DNA of 64,000 bases from Deltaproteobacteria bacterium (GTDB lineage: Bacteria; Myxococcota_A; UBA9160; UBA4427): NCBI GenBank assembly GCA_029261835.1, contig JAJDAO010000088.1, positions 59,059 through 123,058 of the forward strand, read 5' to 3'. The position numbers and the translations under genes were made by a program. Numbering within the stretch: position 1 is the first letter of the stretch; every line of letters starts with the position of its first letter. Under the pieces are notes generated by a model that was not told where the DNA came from, did not search any database, and saw only the letters and a program-made list of their open reading frames with translations. Below are positions 44,252 to 52,725 of the stretch, in pieces.

Positions 44252-45507
44252 GTCGGCTCGTCTGCACTCTGACGCTCGTCTTGGCAGTGGCTTGCGCGGG
44301 TACGCCCACGCTGCTGCGCTCCGCGGCCGACGGCGATGTGTCCAGCGTCGAGCAGCTCTTGCAGACAGGGGCCGATGTCAACGCCCTCGATGGAGACGGG
44401 AGAACGCCTCTAATCCACGCGGCGGCCAACGGGCACACGCAGGTGGTGGGGGCCCTCCTAGATGCCGGCGCCGACGCCAATGCGTCGGACTTCGGCGGTT
44501 TCAGCGCTCTCATCAACGCCGCCGAGTTCGGCCATACGGCCATCGTCGAGCTACTGCTGGAGCGAGGCGCCGACCCCACCTTCAAGAGCCCCAAGGACAT
44601 GACGGCGAGCCAGCACGCGCGCCGGCGGGGGCATCAGGACACCGTGGTGCTGCTCCACAAGGCCACCAAGGAGTGGCGCCTCGCCCAGGCGCGCCCGACC
44701 CGAGCCAGCAGCAACACGCCGTCGACGCGCAGCCAGGAAGCGACACCGCGGCCAGAGATCAGCTATCGGCCGCGTTATGGCAAGAGGATCGCCGCCGTGA
44801 TCGGAATCAACGATTACGCGAAGTGGCCGCCACTACGGGGCGCCAGCGGCGACGCACGGCGCGTGGCGCAGACGCTTCGGGAGCTCGGCTTCGACGAAAT
44901 CCTGGAGCTCTACGACGCGACCGCCACGCGGGCGGGCATCCTGAATCTCCTGGGCGCGCGATTGGAGCGAATCGCGAAGGCCAACGACTTGGTGGTGATC
45001 TTCTTCGCCGGCCATGGCCACACCGAGACGCTGCCGGGCGGAGAGAAGCGGGGCTATATCATTCCCGCAGACGCCGACACGGAGAGCGTCTTCTCCACGG
45101 GAATCTCCATGGAGAAGCTCCGCGATCTCTCGAATCGGATCGAGGCCAAGCATGTCTACTACGCGATGGACTCGTGCTACTCGGGACTTGGCTTCACGCG
45201 CGGTATCAGCATCTTCGACAAGTCCGAGGGCTACGTCGACAAGCTGACGTCCCTGCGTGCGGTTCAGATGGTCACAGCCGGCATGGAGGGAGAGGAGGCC
45301 ATCGAGATCGGTGGGGAGGGCATCTTCACCACCGAGTTCATCAAGGCCATCCGAGGCCGCGCCGATGGCGACGGAGATGGCTTCGTCACCGCCAGCGAGA
45401 TCGGCGCCTTCGTTCGCCCGAAGGTGACCCGCGACTCGGACACCCGGCAAACTCCGCAATTCGGCACGATCGAAGGCACTGGAGAGATCGTATTCGAGCT
45501 CCGCTAG
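44248..45507 (+). CDS. second ankyrin-caspase-EF-hand lipoprotein
   Basis: 419 residues, overlapping the previous gene by four bases (ATGA). The lipobox ends at C16 (LAVAC). Three to four ankyrin repeats cover about 20-140 (GRTPLIHAAANGHTQVVGAL, FSALINAAEFGHTAIVELLL). A Ser/Thr/Pro linker follows, then a caspase domain with His256 in FAGHGH and Cys310 in DSCYSG. DGDGDGFVTASE at 373-384 is a canonical EF-hand loop in the same place as in the upstream paralogue. The pair clearly arose by tandem duplication but has diverged, mainly in the linker and ankyrin part. Calcium-dependent activation, as in metacaspases, is an inference. Confidence 0.93.
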   Translation: MSRLVCTLTLVLAVACAGTPTLLRSAADGDVSSVEQLLQTGADVNALDGDGRTPLIHAAANGHTQVVGALLDAGADANASDFGGFSALINAAEFGHTAIVELLLERGADPTFKSPKDMTASQHARRRGHQDTVVLLHKATKEWRLAQARPTRASSNTPSTRSQEATPRPEISYRPRYGKRIAAVIGINDYAKWPPLRGASGDARRVAQTLRELGFDEILELYDATATRAGILNLLGARLERIAKANDLVVIFFAGHGHTETLPGGEKRGYIIPADADTESVFSTGISMEKLRDLSNRIEAKHVYYAMDSCYSGLGFTRGISIFDKSEGYVDKLTSLRAVQMVTAGMEGEEAIEIGGEGIFTTEFIKAIRGRADGDGDGFVTASEIGAFVRPKVTRDSDTRQTPQFGTIEGTGEIVFELR

Positions 45508-45650
45508 AGTCCCGGTGCCACGGCCGCCGTGACAAATTGACACTCGCGGGGCCCGACTGTTCAGTAACGCTCTCGTTCATTGGCTCAACAGATCAGCGAC
45601 ACACTCTGCGGGGACTCGCTCTGCAGAGATAACGTGGGGGAGAGGACGTG

Positions 45651-46217
45651 ATGGCGAGAACTGCAATGAGAAGGTGTGGCTACGCGATCTGCATGGCGGG
45701 CTTGATATTGCTGGCACATGTATCTGCTGGCAACGCAGAGCCGATCAGCATCGGAGGTAAGAAGGCCGTGGCGATGGCCGCGTCGATCGGTTCCAACCGG
45801 GACTCCACCGACATTTCGATCTACATGGCCGGCTCCTGGATCGCACCGAATGGGATTTTCGAGGGCGGCTTCGGTCTGCTCGTGGCGGGTGCCGGTATCG
45901 GAAAGGACACCTGGCTCCTGATCAACATGCCGTCGGTCACCGCCAGGGTAAACACGCCTCTGCTTGGGCCCGAAGAGAACATGCTCTTCTACCTGGGCGG
46001 GGATGTCGGCGTAACCTTGCTCATCGCGCATGCTGCAGGCGCGACCAACAGCACGACCAACGTCTCAGGCGGGCCGAAGATCGGCTTCGAGTACTACATG
46101 TCACCCAGAACGGCGCTGCAGATCCAGGACTCGGTCACGCTGCAGGAGGGCACCGCGGGCAACTCCATCGACTGGACCAATCGCGTGTCCGTCGGCTTCC
46201 GAGTGTTGTTCGAGTGA
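45651..46217 (+). CDS. small outer-membrane beta-barrel protein
   Basis: 188 residues starting at the ATG at 45651, with GGGGGAGAGG upstream (a GTG directly before it is an alternative). The signal peptide ends at about residue 28 (HVSAGNAEP). The mature part alternates strands and turns (DISIYMAGSWIAPNGIFEGG, NMLFYLGGDVGVTLL, PKIGFEYYMSPRTALQIQDS). It ends NRVSVGFRVLFE, a barrel-like terminal strand. It is 140 bases after the caspase pair and might be cotranscribed. Family unknown beyond the barrel fold. Confidence 0.72.
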   Translation: MARTAMRRCGYAICMAGLILLAHVSAGNAEPISIGGKKAVAMAASIGSNRDSTDISIYMAGSWIAPNGIFEGGFGLLVAGAGIGKDTWLLINMPSVTARVNTPLLGPEENMLFYLGGDVGVTLLIAHAAGATNSTTNVSGGPKIGFEYYMSPRTALQIQDSVTLQEGTAGNSIDWTNRVSVGFRVLFE

Positions 46218-46221
46218 CATC

Positions 46222-46267
46222 CTAGCCCCCGGCAAAGCCGGGCGTACCCCGTACGGTCGGGGGCTAG
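46222..46267. terminator. CTAG-bounded hairpin between convergent genes
   Basis: CTAGCCCCCG (46222-46231) pairs with CGGGGGCTAG (46258-46267), around a smaller hairpin CCCGGCAAAGCCGGG. It lies between the barrel gene and the convergent TetR gene, whose TAG stop (46264-46266) is inside the right CTAG. It may serve as a bidirectional terminator. No T tract follows. Confidence 0.65.
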
Positions 46268-46926
46268 TCGGGCGCTGCGATGCCGCCGAGAATGAGTTCG
46301 ATTAGCGACTCGGTATACCTGTCGAGCGAGCGCCCCGAAGTGGGGGAGGGGATGCGGAGCTTCTTGGCGAGGGCTTCGTGTGTGAAGAGCGTCGAGGTGG
46401 CGCTCACGATGAAGAGCACGAGCACGCTGGGATCGACTTCGCGGATTCCGCGCTCTTGCGCGCTCCTCAAGAAGCGCCTCAGCGCCCCCATCCCAGGCCG
46501 CATGAATTCATCATAGATGTAGTCGAGCCGTTCGCCACCGCGGCCCGCCTCATCTGCGAGGATATGTGCGGCCGCCGGATGGCGAGCCAGAAGGACGATC
46601 GCCCGCTCGAGTCCGGCTCGAAGCGTGTCGATTGGGCTCGGCGATTCGATGCTCTCGGCGAAGAGGGTGGCGAGCTCCCGGGCCGCACGCCCGAGGCCGT
46701 GCTCCATTGCCGCGCGCCACAGCTCTTGCTTGGAGCCGAAGTAGTGGTGGACCAGGTTGTGGCTGACATCCAGTCGGCGCGTGAGCTCACGGACCGACAT
46801 CGCTTCATAGCCGGTCTCCGCGAAGGCCTCCAGCGCGGCGTCCAAGATCTCCTCACGGGTGCGTTCCCCACTCGCGCCCGGCGGGCGACCGAGGAGTCGA
46901 GGCCCCTTTTGATGCGAACTTGACAT
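46264..46926 (-). CDS. TetR-family transcriptional regulator
   Basis: 220 residues. The N-terminal helix-turn-helix is REEILDAALEAFAETGYEAM, then LTRRLDVSHNLVHHYFGSKQELW. A typical ligand-binding C-terminal half follows. It diverges from the molybdoenzyme gene. The promoter of that gene, with a GACAnnTGTC operator, overlaps the start of this regulator gene, so it probably represses both itself and the enzyme gene. A near-copy of its first codons and promoter occurs at 52608-52726, so its regulon may include the ligase operon. Confidence 0.93.
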   Translation of the reverse strand: MSSSHQKGPRLLGRPPGASGERTREEILDAALEAFAETGYEAMSVRELTRRLDVSHNLVHHYFGSKQELWRAAMEHGLGRAARELATLFAESIESPSPIDTLRAGLERAIVLLARHPAAAHILADEAGRGGERLDYIYDEFMRPGMGALRRFLRSAQERGIREVDPSVLVLFIVSATSTLFTHEALAKKLRIPSPTSGRSLDRYTESLIELILGGIAAPD

Positions 46927-46964
46927 AGGTCTAGATTAGCTTATTCTAATTGAGACAGTTGTCT
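46920..46964 (+). promoter_or_regulatory. promoter and TetR-type operator for the molybdoenzyme gene
   Basis: TTGACA (46920-46925), a 16-base spacer and TATTCT (46942-46947) give a good sigma-70-type pair facing right. Just downstream AGACAGTTGTCT (46953-46964) is an inverted repeat placed to block initiation. The same TTGACA ... GACAGnTGTC arrangement recurs at 52682-52725. The assignment to the adjacent TetR is by position and repetition. Confidence 0.62.
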
Positions 46965-46994
46965 AGTTCCATCGAATGCTGCGGAATCTAGATC

Positions 46995-49871
46995 ATGAAC
47001 GAGCCGATCTTTCTCGACCGACGAGGCTTCTTGCAGGCGACGCTGGCGGGGGGCACCGGGCTGGCTCTGGGGCTCAGCAGCCTCTCCTGCAAGGAAGCCC
47101 CTGCTCCCACGCCGACTCCGGAGGCAATTCCTGCGCCCCCCGAGTATGGAGACTGGCGCGACGTCTACCTGGGGCGCTGGCAGTGGGACAAGGTGGTGCG
47201 CAGCAGCCACTGGGTGAACTGCTGGTACCAGGCCCACTGTGCCTGGAACGTGTTCGTGAAGGACGGCCTGGTGTGGCGCGAGGAACAGGTCGCCGACTAC
47301 CCACAGATCCGCCCCGACGTGCCCGACTTCAATCCGCGCGGCTGTCAGAAGGGGGCGTGCTTCAGCGAGCGGATGTACGACCCCGCTCGCGTCCGCTACC
47401 CGCTCAAGCGGGCGGGGGAGCGGGGCGCGGGCAGGTGGAAGCGCATCTCCTGGGACCAAGCGCTCCACGAGATCGCCGATTCGGTGGTCACGGCGATCGA
47501 CGAGGAGGGCAGCGATCGCATCATCTGGGACGGCGGTCCGGGCAGCTCGCTCGGTGTCCAGACCGCGGGCGTGTTTCGGCTCGCGGCCCTGCTCGACTCC
47601 ACCATTCTCGACCCGAACACGGAAATCGGCGACGGCCAGCGGGGCGTTGCCGAGACCTTCGGCAAGATCGTCTTCGGGCGCTCGGCCGATGACTACTTCT
47701 TCTCGGACATGATCGTATGCTGGGGGTCCAACCCCTACTTCACCCAGATCCCCAACGCTCACTTCCTGACCGAGGCCCGCTACACCGGCGCGCAGATCGT
47801 TTCCATCACACCCGATTTCAACGCTTCTTCGATTCACTCGGATCTCTGGGTTCCGGTGAAGCCGGGAGGCGATGCGGCCCTGGGCCTTGGTATCTGCCAC
47901 CTGCTCATCGAAGAGGGCATGATCGACCGCGAGTTCGTGGCCGAGCAGACCGATCTGCCCTTTCTGGTACGAGAGGATACGGGGCTCTTCCTGCGCAGCT
48001 CGGACCTGCGCGAGGGTGGCAACGATGAGCAGCTCTACCTCTACGATGCGCAGCGTGGTGTCGTAGAGGCCCCCCGCCGCACCCTCGAGCTGGGCGACCT
48101 GCGGCCTGAGTTGGAGGCGGACACGCAAGCAACGCTTCACGATGGGAAGAGCGTGCGCCTGCGGACCGTCTTCTCGCGGCTCCGGGACCACCTCGCCCGC
48201 TACACCCCCGAGAGGGCTTCGAAGCAGTGCGGCACGCCGGCCTCGATGATCCGCGAGCTCGCCCGGCGCTTCGGCCATGCCAAGGCCGCATCCATGGTGA
48301 CCACCACCAACTTCGCAAAGGCCTACCACGGCAACCTGACCGAACGTACCCAGGCGCTCGTCTACGCACTGACTGGAAACTACGGCAAGAAGGGGAGCGG
48401 CTTCACCGGCTTCCCCTTCCTCGTGCAGGATGGGCTCGAGAGATTCGCGCTCGGGGCCTTCGATCTCCCGCTGCGTGCGGCGGTCGCGGCGAAGAGCCTC
48501 TTCGACGAGACGCGTCTGAAGCTCTCGGGCTACACCGACGAGATGATTGTCTATGAGAAGAGCCGTGAGATCTACGCGTCCGGTTTGCAGACGAGTGGGG
48601 CGCTGTTCTGGTACGTGCATGGTGGCTTGATCGAGGCAAGCGAACGCCTCCAGGAATGGGACCCATACCTCGAACGACCGGTCAAGGCGGTCCTTCAGGA
48701 GTCCCTCGAGAAGAACTGGCAATACGTCTGGCCCAAGCCGGGCAATGATCCCCGGGTGATGTTCTCCATAGTGAGCAATCCGCTTCGGCGCGTTCGCAGC
48801 TATCCGCTGCTACTGGAGCACCTCTGGCCGAAGCTTCGCACGATCGTGAACATCGATTGGCGCATGACCTCGACCGGGCTCTGGTCCGACTACGTGCTTC
48901 CAGCCGCCGCCTGGTATGAGCGGACCGAGCACAAGTGGGTGACCACGCTCATGCCCTTCATCCACGCGGGCGAGAAAGTGACCTCGTTCCACGAGGCCAA
49001 GTCGGATTGGGAGATCGTCTCGCGTCTCGCCGAGGCGGTGGACAAGGTGGCGGCCGCCCGCGGAATCGAGAGCTTCACAGACCGCAACGGGTATGAGCGC
49101 TCGTTCGAGGGGCTCTACGAGGGTTTCTCATCCAGCGGCGAGTACGCTCACACCGATGACGACAAGGTGGCGGGCGCGCTGATCGAGAAGTCGACCAACC
49201 TGGAGGGGGTCGAGTGGGAGGATCTCAAGCAGAAGGGCTGGGCGCGCTTCAGTGGTGTCGGCGAGTTCTTCGCATCGATCGGGACGGCAACAGACATCAA
49301 GCCCGATGACACCATCACGCCGCTCACCTATCACGTGGTCGACAAGAAGCCCTACCCGACGCTGTCGCGGCGCATCCAGTTCTACCTCGACCAAGAGCTC
49401 TATGTCGAGATGGGCGAGCAGCTCCCGACCCACAAGGAGCCGCCCACGGCGGGCGGGAACTACCCGCTAATCCTGAGCGGCGGCCACACTCGCTGGAGCA
49501 TCCACTCGGCCTGGCGCGACGACCAGCTCATGCTGCAGCTGCAACGCGGAGAGCCGATCATGTGGATGAGCGTGGAGGACGCCCGGGCCCGCGCCATCTC
49601 CGACGGAAACCGCGTGAAGGTATTCAACGACCTCGACGGCTTCGAGATCATTGCGAAGGTGGCACCGGCGGTGCGTCCCGGCGAGGTGATCGCCTACCAC
49701 GCGTGGGAGAACTTCCAGTTCAAGGGCCAGAAGGGCTTCCAGAACCTGATTCCGAGCCCACTCAATCCGGTCGAGCTGGCCGGCGGACAGTTCCACATGC
49801 GGCCCATGGGGATCGTCATGCAGCCGCGCCACACCGACCGGGATACGAGGGTCGAGGTGGTGCTCGCGTGA
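46995..49871 (+). CDS. Tat-exported molybdopterin oxidoreductase, type II DMSO-reductase-family alpha subunit
   Basis: 958 residues. The twin-arginine signal is LDRRGFLQATLAGG. The FS0 iron-sulfur ligands read H-x3-C-x5-C-x34-C (HWVNCWYQAHC ... RGC), the His-first pattern of NarG, EbdA and steroid C25 dehydrogenase. DGQRGVAETFG places an Asp (about D213) where NarG D222 and EbdA D223 bind molybdenum. CWGSNPYFTQIPNAHF and VTPDFN-like TPDFNASSIHSD are type II bis-MGD motifs. No beta (4x[4Fe-4S]) or gamma (heme b) gene is adjacent. The neighbours are CoA ligases and thiolases, so oxygen-independent hydroxylation of a hydrocarbon or sterol side chain is a reasonable guess. Electron partners must be elsewhere. 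Confidence 0.88.
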   Translation: MNEPIFLDRRGFLQATLAGGTGLALGLSSLSCKEAPAPTPTPEAIPAPPEYGDWRDVYLGRWQWDKVVRSSHWVNCWYQAHCAWNVFVKDGLVWREEQVADYPQIRPDVPDFNPRGCQKGACFSERMYDPARVRYPLKRAGERGAGRWKRISWDQALHEIADSVVTAIDEEGSDRIIWDGGPGSSLGVQTAGVFRLAALLDSTILDPNTEIGDGQRGVAETFGKIVFGRSADDYFFSDMIVCWGSNPYFTQIPNAHFLTEARYTGAQIVSITPDFNASSIHSDLWVPVKPGGDAALGLGICHLLIEEGMIDREFVAEQTDLPFLVREDTGLFLRSSDLREGGNDEQLYLYDAQRGVVEAPRRTLELGDLRPELEADTQATLHDGKSVRLRTVFSRLRDHLARYTPERASKQCGTPASMIRELARRFGHAKAASMVTTTNFAKAYHGNLTERTQALVYALTGNYGKKGSGFTGFPFLVQDGLERFALGAFDLPLRAAVAAKSLFDETRLKLSGYTDEMIVYEKSREIYASGLQTSGALFWYVHGGLIEASERLQEWDPYLERPVKAVLQESLEKNWQYVWPKPGNDPRVMFSIVSNPLRRVRSYPLLLEHLWPKLRTIVNIDWRMTSTGLWSDYVLPAAAWYERTEHKWVTTLMPFIHAGEKVTSFHEAKSDWEIVSRLAEAVDKVAAARGIESFTDRNGYERSFEGLYEGFSSSGEYAHTDDDKVAGALIEKSTNLEGVEWEDLKQKGWARFSGVGEFFASIGTATDIKPDDTITPLTYHVVDKKPYPTLSRRIQFYLDQELYVEMGEQLPTHKEPPTAGGNYPLILSGGHTRWSIHSAWRDDQLMLQLQRGEPIMWMSVEDARARAISDGNRVKVFNDLDGFEIIAKVAPAVRPGEVIAYHAWENFQFKGQKGFQNLIPSPLNPVELAGGQFHMRPMGIVMQPRHTDRDTRVEVVLA

Positions 49872-49931
49872 CAGCGACCGACCGGGCTGGACGCTGGGCC
49901 CTACCGGCGTGCGCAGCGGGACTTCGGGGTG

Positions 49932-51107
49932 CTACTTGCCAACGATCGAGACGAAGCTGACGCAGCGTCCCGGCGCCCCGCCCAGGTTGTGGGTCAATCC
50001 TGTCTGCGGATCCGCAATCTGACGTTCGCCTGCCTCGCCCCGGAGCTGGAGCCACATCTCGTACATCATCCGGAGACCGCTGGCCCCGATGGGGTGACCG
50101 AAGCTCTTGAGACCTCCGTCGGGGTTGACCGGCTGCGGTCCGTCTCCGTCGAACCGGCCGGCCGTCACGTCCTTCCACGCCTGACCGCGATCCGAGAAGC
50201 CCATGTCCTCCATCAGCACCAGCTCAGTAGCGGTGAAGCAGTCGTGCACCTCGGCCATGCTGATCTGCTCGCGCGGGTCGGTGATACCCGCCTGCTGGTA
50301 GGCATCGTTCGCGCTCGCCACCACTTCGGGAAAGCTGGTGAAGTCGTAGTTCTGGCTGTAGTAGCCCTCGGCAGGGCCCGACGCGAAAGAGAGGCCCTTG
50401 ATGAAGATGGGGGAGTCCGTGTACTTGTGCGCATCCTCGGCCCGGCACAGGATGGCCGCGGCGGAACCGTCTGAGACGCCGGAGCAGTCGAAGATGCCGA
50501 ACATGCCTGCCACTGACGGCGAGCGCATGATCTTCTCCATCGGCACCTCCTTTCGGAACTGTGCCTTCGGATTCCGGGATCCGTTCACGTGGTTCTTCCA
50601 GGCGATGCGTGCCAGCACCTCCTTGAGCTCTCCCTCGTCCACACCGAACTTCTTGGCGTAGGCGGGCGCCAGCAGGGAGAACATCGCCGGCGCCGTCATG
50701 CCTGACTTGGTTCCATCGTCGGGCGGGCTCGAGATCGCGAGCCCCGAATAGCCAGAGTCCTTGAGCTTCTCTACTCCGATCGCCATCACGAGGTCGTAGG
50801 CCCCGCTCGCCACAGCGTAGGCGGCGTTGCGCATCGCCTCGCTCCCGGTCGCGCACATGTTCTCGAGGCGTGTCACCGGCTTGTAGGGGATCTTGAGGGC
50901 CTCGGAGAGCATCAGGCCGGAAACGCCACTCCCGAAAGTGCCGAGCCAGTAGGCGTCGACGGCGTCTTGCTCGATTCCCGCTGAGTTATAGGCATCGCCC
51001 GCCGCGTCGACCAGCAGGTCGTCCGCGCCCTTGTCCCAATGCTCGCCGAAGGGCGTACAGCCCATGCCGACGATTGCCACGCGGTCCCTGATTCCGTTGC
51101 TCGCCAT
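49932..51107 (-). CDS. SCP2/SCP-x-type thiolase
   Basis: 391 residues. The start is MASNGIRDRVAIVGMGCTPFGE. The active-site Cys is C85 in RLENMCATGSEAMRNA. The second catalytic region is AEVHDCFTATELV, and KSFGHPIGASGLRM carries the conserved His of the thiolase fold. It belongs to the non-decarboxylating lipid-transfer (SCP2) thiolases that often end side-chain beta-oxidation of sterols. The HMG-CoA-synthase-like/DUF35 gene lies 16 bases upstream in the same direction, a standard pair in which DUF35 partners an SCP2 thiolase. Confidence 0.92.
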   Translation of the reverse strand: MASNGIRDRVAIVGMGCTPFGEHWDKGADDLLVDAAGDAYNSAGIEQDAVDAYWLGTFGSGVSGLMLSEALKIPYKPVTRLENMCATGSEAMRNAAYAVASGAYDLVMAIGVEKLKDSGYSGLAISSPPDDGTKSGMTAPAMFSLLAPAYAKKFGVDEGELKEVLARIAWKNHVNGSRNPKAQFRKEVPMEKIMRSPSVAGMFGIFDCSGVSDGSAAAILCRAEDAHKYTDSPIFIKGLSFASGPAEGYYSQNYDFTSFPEVVASANDAYQQAGITDPREQISMAEVHDCFTATELVLMEDMGFSDRGQAWKDVTAGRFDGDGPQPVNPDGGLKSFGHPIGASGLRMMYEMWLQLRGEAGERQIADPQTGLTHNLGGAPGRCVSFVSIVGK

Positions 51108-51123
51108 CTCGAATCCCCCGGTG

Positions 51124-52563
51124 CTAGCGGCGCGGTCGCGCCTTCCAGAAGTAGTTGTGAACGCCCTGTCCGGTGTAGAGACGGCGGAAGGTCATCTCGA
51201 GATCGTCCCCGATCGCGACGCTGGCTGGCTCGATGTCGGTGAGTTCGCAGGTCAGACGCCCGCCTCCGTCGAAGTCCACCACCGCGGCCACCACCGGCGG
51301 CTGCAGGGAATAGGCCAGGTGATCGAGGGTGTAGGTCGCGATCCGGCAACCCCGGTCCGCGAATCCCTCTTCCCGCATCTGATCGACCGCCCCGCAGCTC
51401 ACGCAGACCCGCTGGGGCGGAAGGTGCCCCGCCTCGCAGCTCGTGCAGCGCGAGCCAACGAAGGCCATCTTCCAGCTCTCGTGGCGCCGCATGGGCGGCG
51501 CGGCGGGCCGCTCCGGATCCGGCCTGCGCGGAGGCTCGAAGGGCAGGATGCCGCGCCACTTGAGATAGCTGTTGTAGGCCAGGTCGTTGTGCCCGGAGGC
51601 GATCCAGTCGTCCACGGAGTGGGGCGGGCGCTGCGATTCGATGCGCTCGCTCACCTCCACCACCAGGGCTTCGCAGCCATCGGCAACCGAGACGACCAGG
51701 ATCCGATCGCCGGGCCGCGCATTGTCGAGCGCGCGGGCCAGCAGCAGACCCGCGTGGGCCGTACCGGCACGACCGACGCTGGCGATAAGGGGATCCACCA
51801 GCTGTTCTGGCTTGAGGCCCAGTGCCCGCGGCAGACCGGCCACCGCGCGGGGGTTGGCGGCGTCGAGGATCGCGCTGGTAAGGTCGGTCGGTTCGATCCC
51901 AGCGGACTGCAGCGCGCGGGTGGCCGTGTCGAGGACGACCGGGGCCAGGATCTCAGCGCCGAAACGTTCTTCCCACTGGCTCGCGAAGCGATCCTCCGGA
52001 AGCCTCCATACGTCGAGCAGCTCGACGGTCGAGGAGGCACGACCGACGAAGCGCGCCAGCGCCTCCGAATCGGGCCCGGTCACGAAGGCCACGGCGCCGT
52101 CCCCACCCTGGCTCTCGCGCAGTCCGCCGGGGGCGCCCGTCGTCACGTCGCTGGCACAGACGAGTGCCGGACCGCCGGCCGCCGCGAGGTCGGCGCCCAG
52201 CAGCAGCGCCGAGAGTCCCATCCTCGAGCAGCTTCCGAGCTCGAGGGAGCGGACGCTCTCAGGCAGTCGCAGGGCGGCCTGAACCGTGGCGGTGTTGAGC
52301 TTCTCCGCGTAGGGGGGGCTGGTCGTGGCGAGGATCAGCGTCTCGACGCTGTCACCCTCTCGCAGCGCTTCTCGCGCCGCCTCCACCGCCATCGAGGCGG
52401 CGTCCTCGTCGTAGCTCGCCGCCGTTCGCTCGCCCCCGCCGTATCCGAAACGGGACCGCTCCAGGCGGAAGTAGGGGAGATAGCTGCCGTAACGTGTGAT
52501 TCCGGGCAAAGTCGGTCTCCTCGGATCTTGGACCCGCCCAGCGTAGCGGGAGTAGCGGTTCAT
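51124..52563 (-). CDS. HMG-CoA-synthase-like domain fused to a DUF35 zinc-ribbon/OB domain
   Basis: 479 residues. Residues 15-330 are a thiolase-fold hydroxymethylglutaryl-CoA-synthase/KASIII-like part with a candidate nucleophile C112 in LELGSCSRMGLSAL. Residues 355-475 are DUF35: zinc ribbon CTSCEAGHLPPQRVCVSC, then the OB fold (ATYTLDHLAYSLQPPVVAAV). In archaeal systems separate thiolase, DUF35 and HMGS form one complex. Here DUF35 and the synthase domain are one chain next to the SCP2 thiolase. The complex probably carries out thiolytic or aldol-type chain steps. Start chosen is the ATG at 52563. Confidence 0.88.
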   Translation of the reverse strand: MNRYSRYAGRVQDPRRPTLPGITRYGSYLPYFRLERSRFGYGGGERTAASYDEDAASMAVEAAREALREGDSVETLILATTSPPYAEKLNTATVQAALRLPESVRSLELGSCSRMGLSALLLGADLAAAGGPALVCASDVTTGAPGGLRESQGGDGAVAFVTGPDSEALARFVGRASSTVELLDVWRLPEDRFASQWEERFGAEILAPVVLDTATRALQSAGIEPTDLTSAILDAANPRAVAGLPRALGLKPEQLVDPLIASVGRAGTAHAGLLLARALDNARPGDRILVVSVADGCEALVVEVSERIESQRPPHSVDDWIASGHNDLAYNSYLKWRGILPFEPPRRPDPERPAAPPMRRHESWKMAFVGSRCTSCEAGHLPPQRVCVSCGAVDQMREEGFADRGCRIATYTLDHLAYSLQPPVVAAVVDFDGGGRLTCELTDIEPASVAIGDDLEMTFRRLYTGQGVHNYFWKARPRR

Positions 52564-52607
52564 CGCTTCGCAGCTGGTCTCAGCAAATGCCTACTACGCA
52601 CCTTGCG

Positions 52608-52688
52608 AGATCTCCTCACGGGTGCGTTCGCCACTCGCGCCCGGCAGCAATCGCCGGGCTCGGGTCGCCGCTTCGCAGAACTTGACAT
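52608..52688 (-). pseudogene. 5' fragment of a TetR gene, duplicate of 46845-46926
   Basis: The first 38 bases (52608-52645) match 46845-46882 with a single difference. The fragment includes PGASGERTREEI of the TetR N-terminus and begins with ATG TCA AGT TC (MSSS), as the intact regulator does. The two ends are in different frames, and nothing of the regulator remains further in. It is the stump left when regulator and operator were copied together. Confidence 0.85.
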
Positions 52689-52725
52689 GGATCCAGATGA
52701 CTCTACTCTGATCGAGACAGCTGTC
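52682..52725 (+). promoter_or_regulatory. promoter and duplicated TetR-type operator for the ligase operon
   Basis: TTGACA (52682-52687), a 16-base spacer and TACTCT (52704-52709) face right. The perfect palindrome GACAGCTGTC (52716-52725) follows. Spacing of TTGACA, -10 and operator is the same as at 46920-46964, and flanking bases (GAACTTGACAT, GAGACAG-TGTC-AGTTC) agree. The intact TetR at 46264-46926 is the natural candidate to bind. Confidence 0.62.

Noticed and set aside
46941..48722. 593-codon frame on the - strand
   Set aside because: Antisense to the molybdoenzyme, whose Tat signal and metal motifs are clear.
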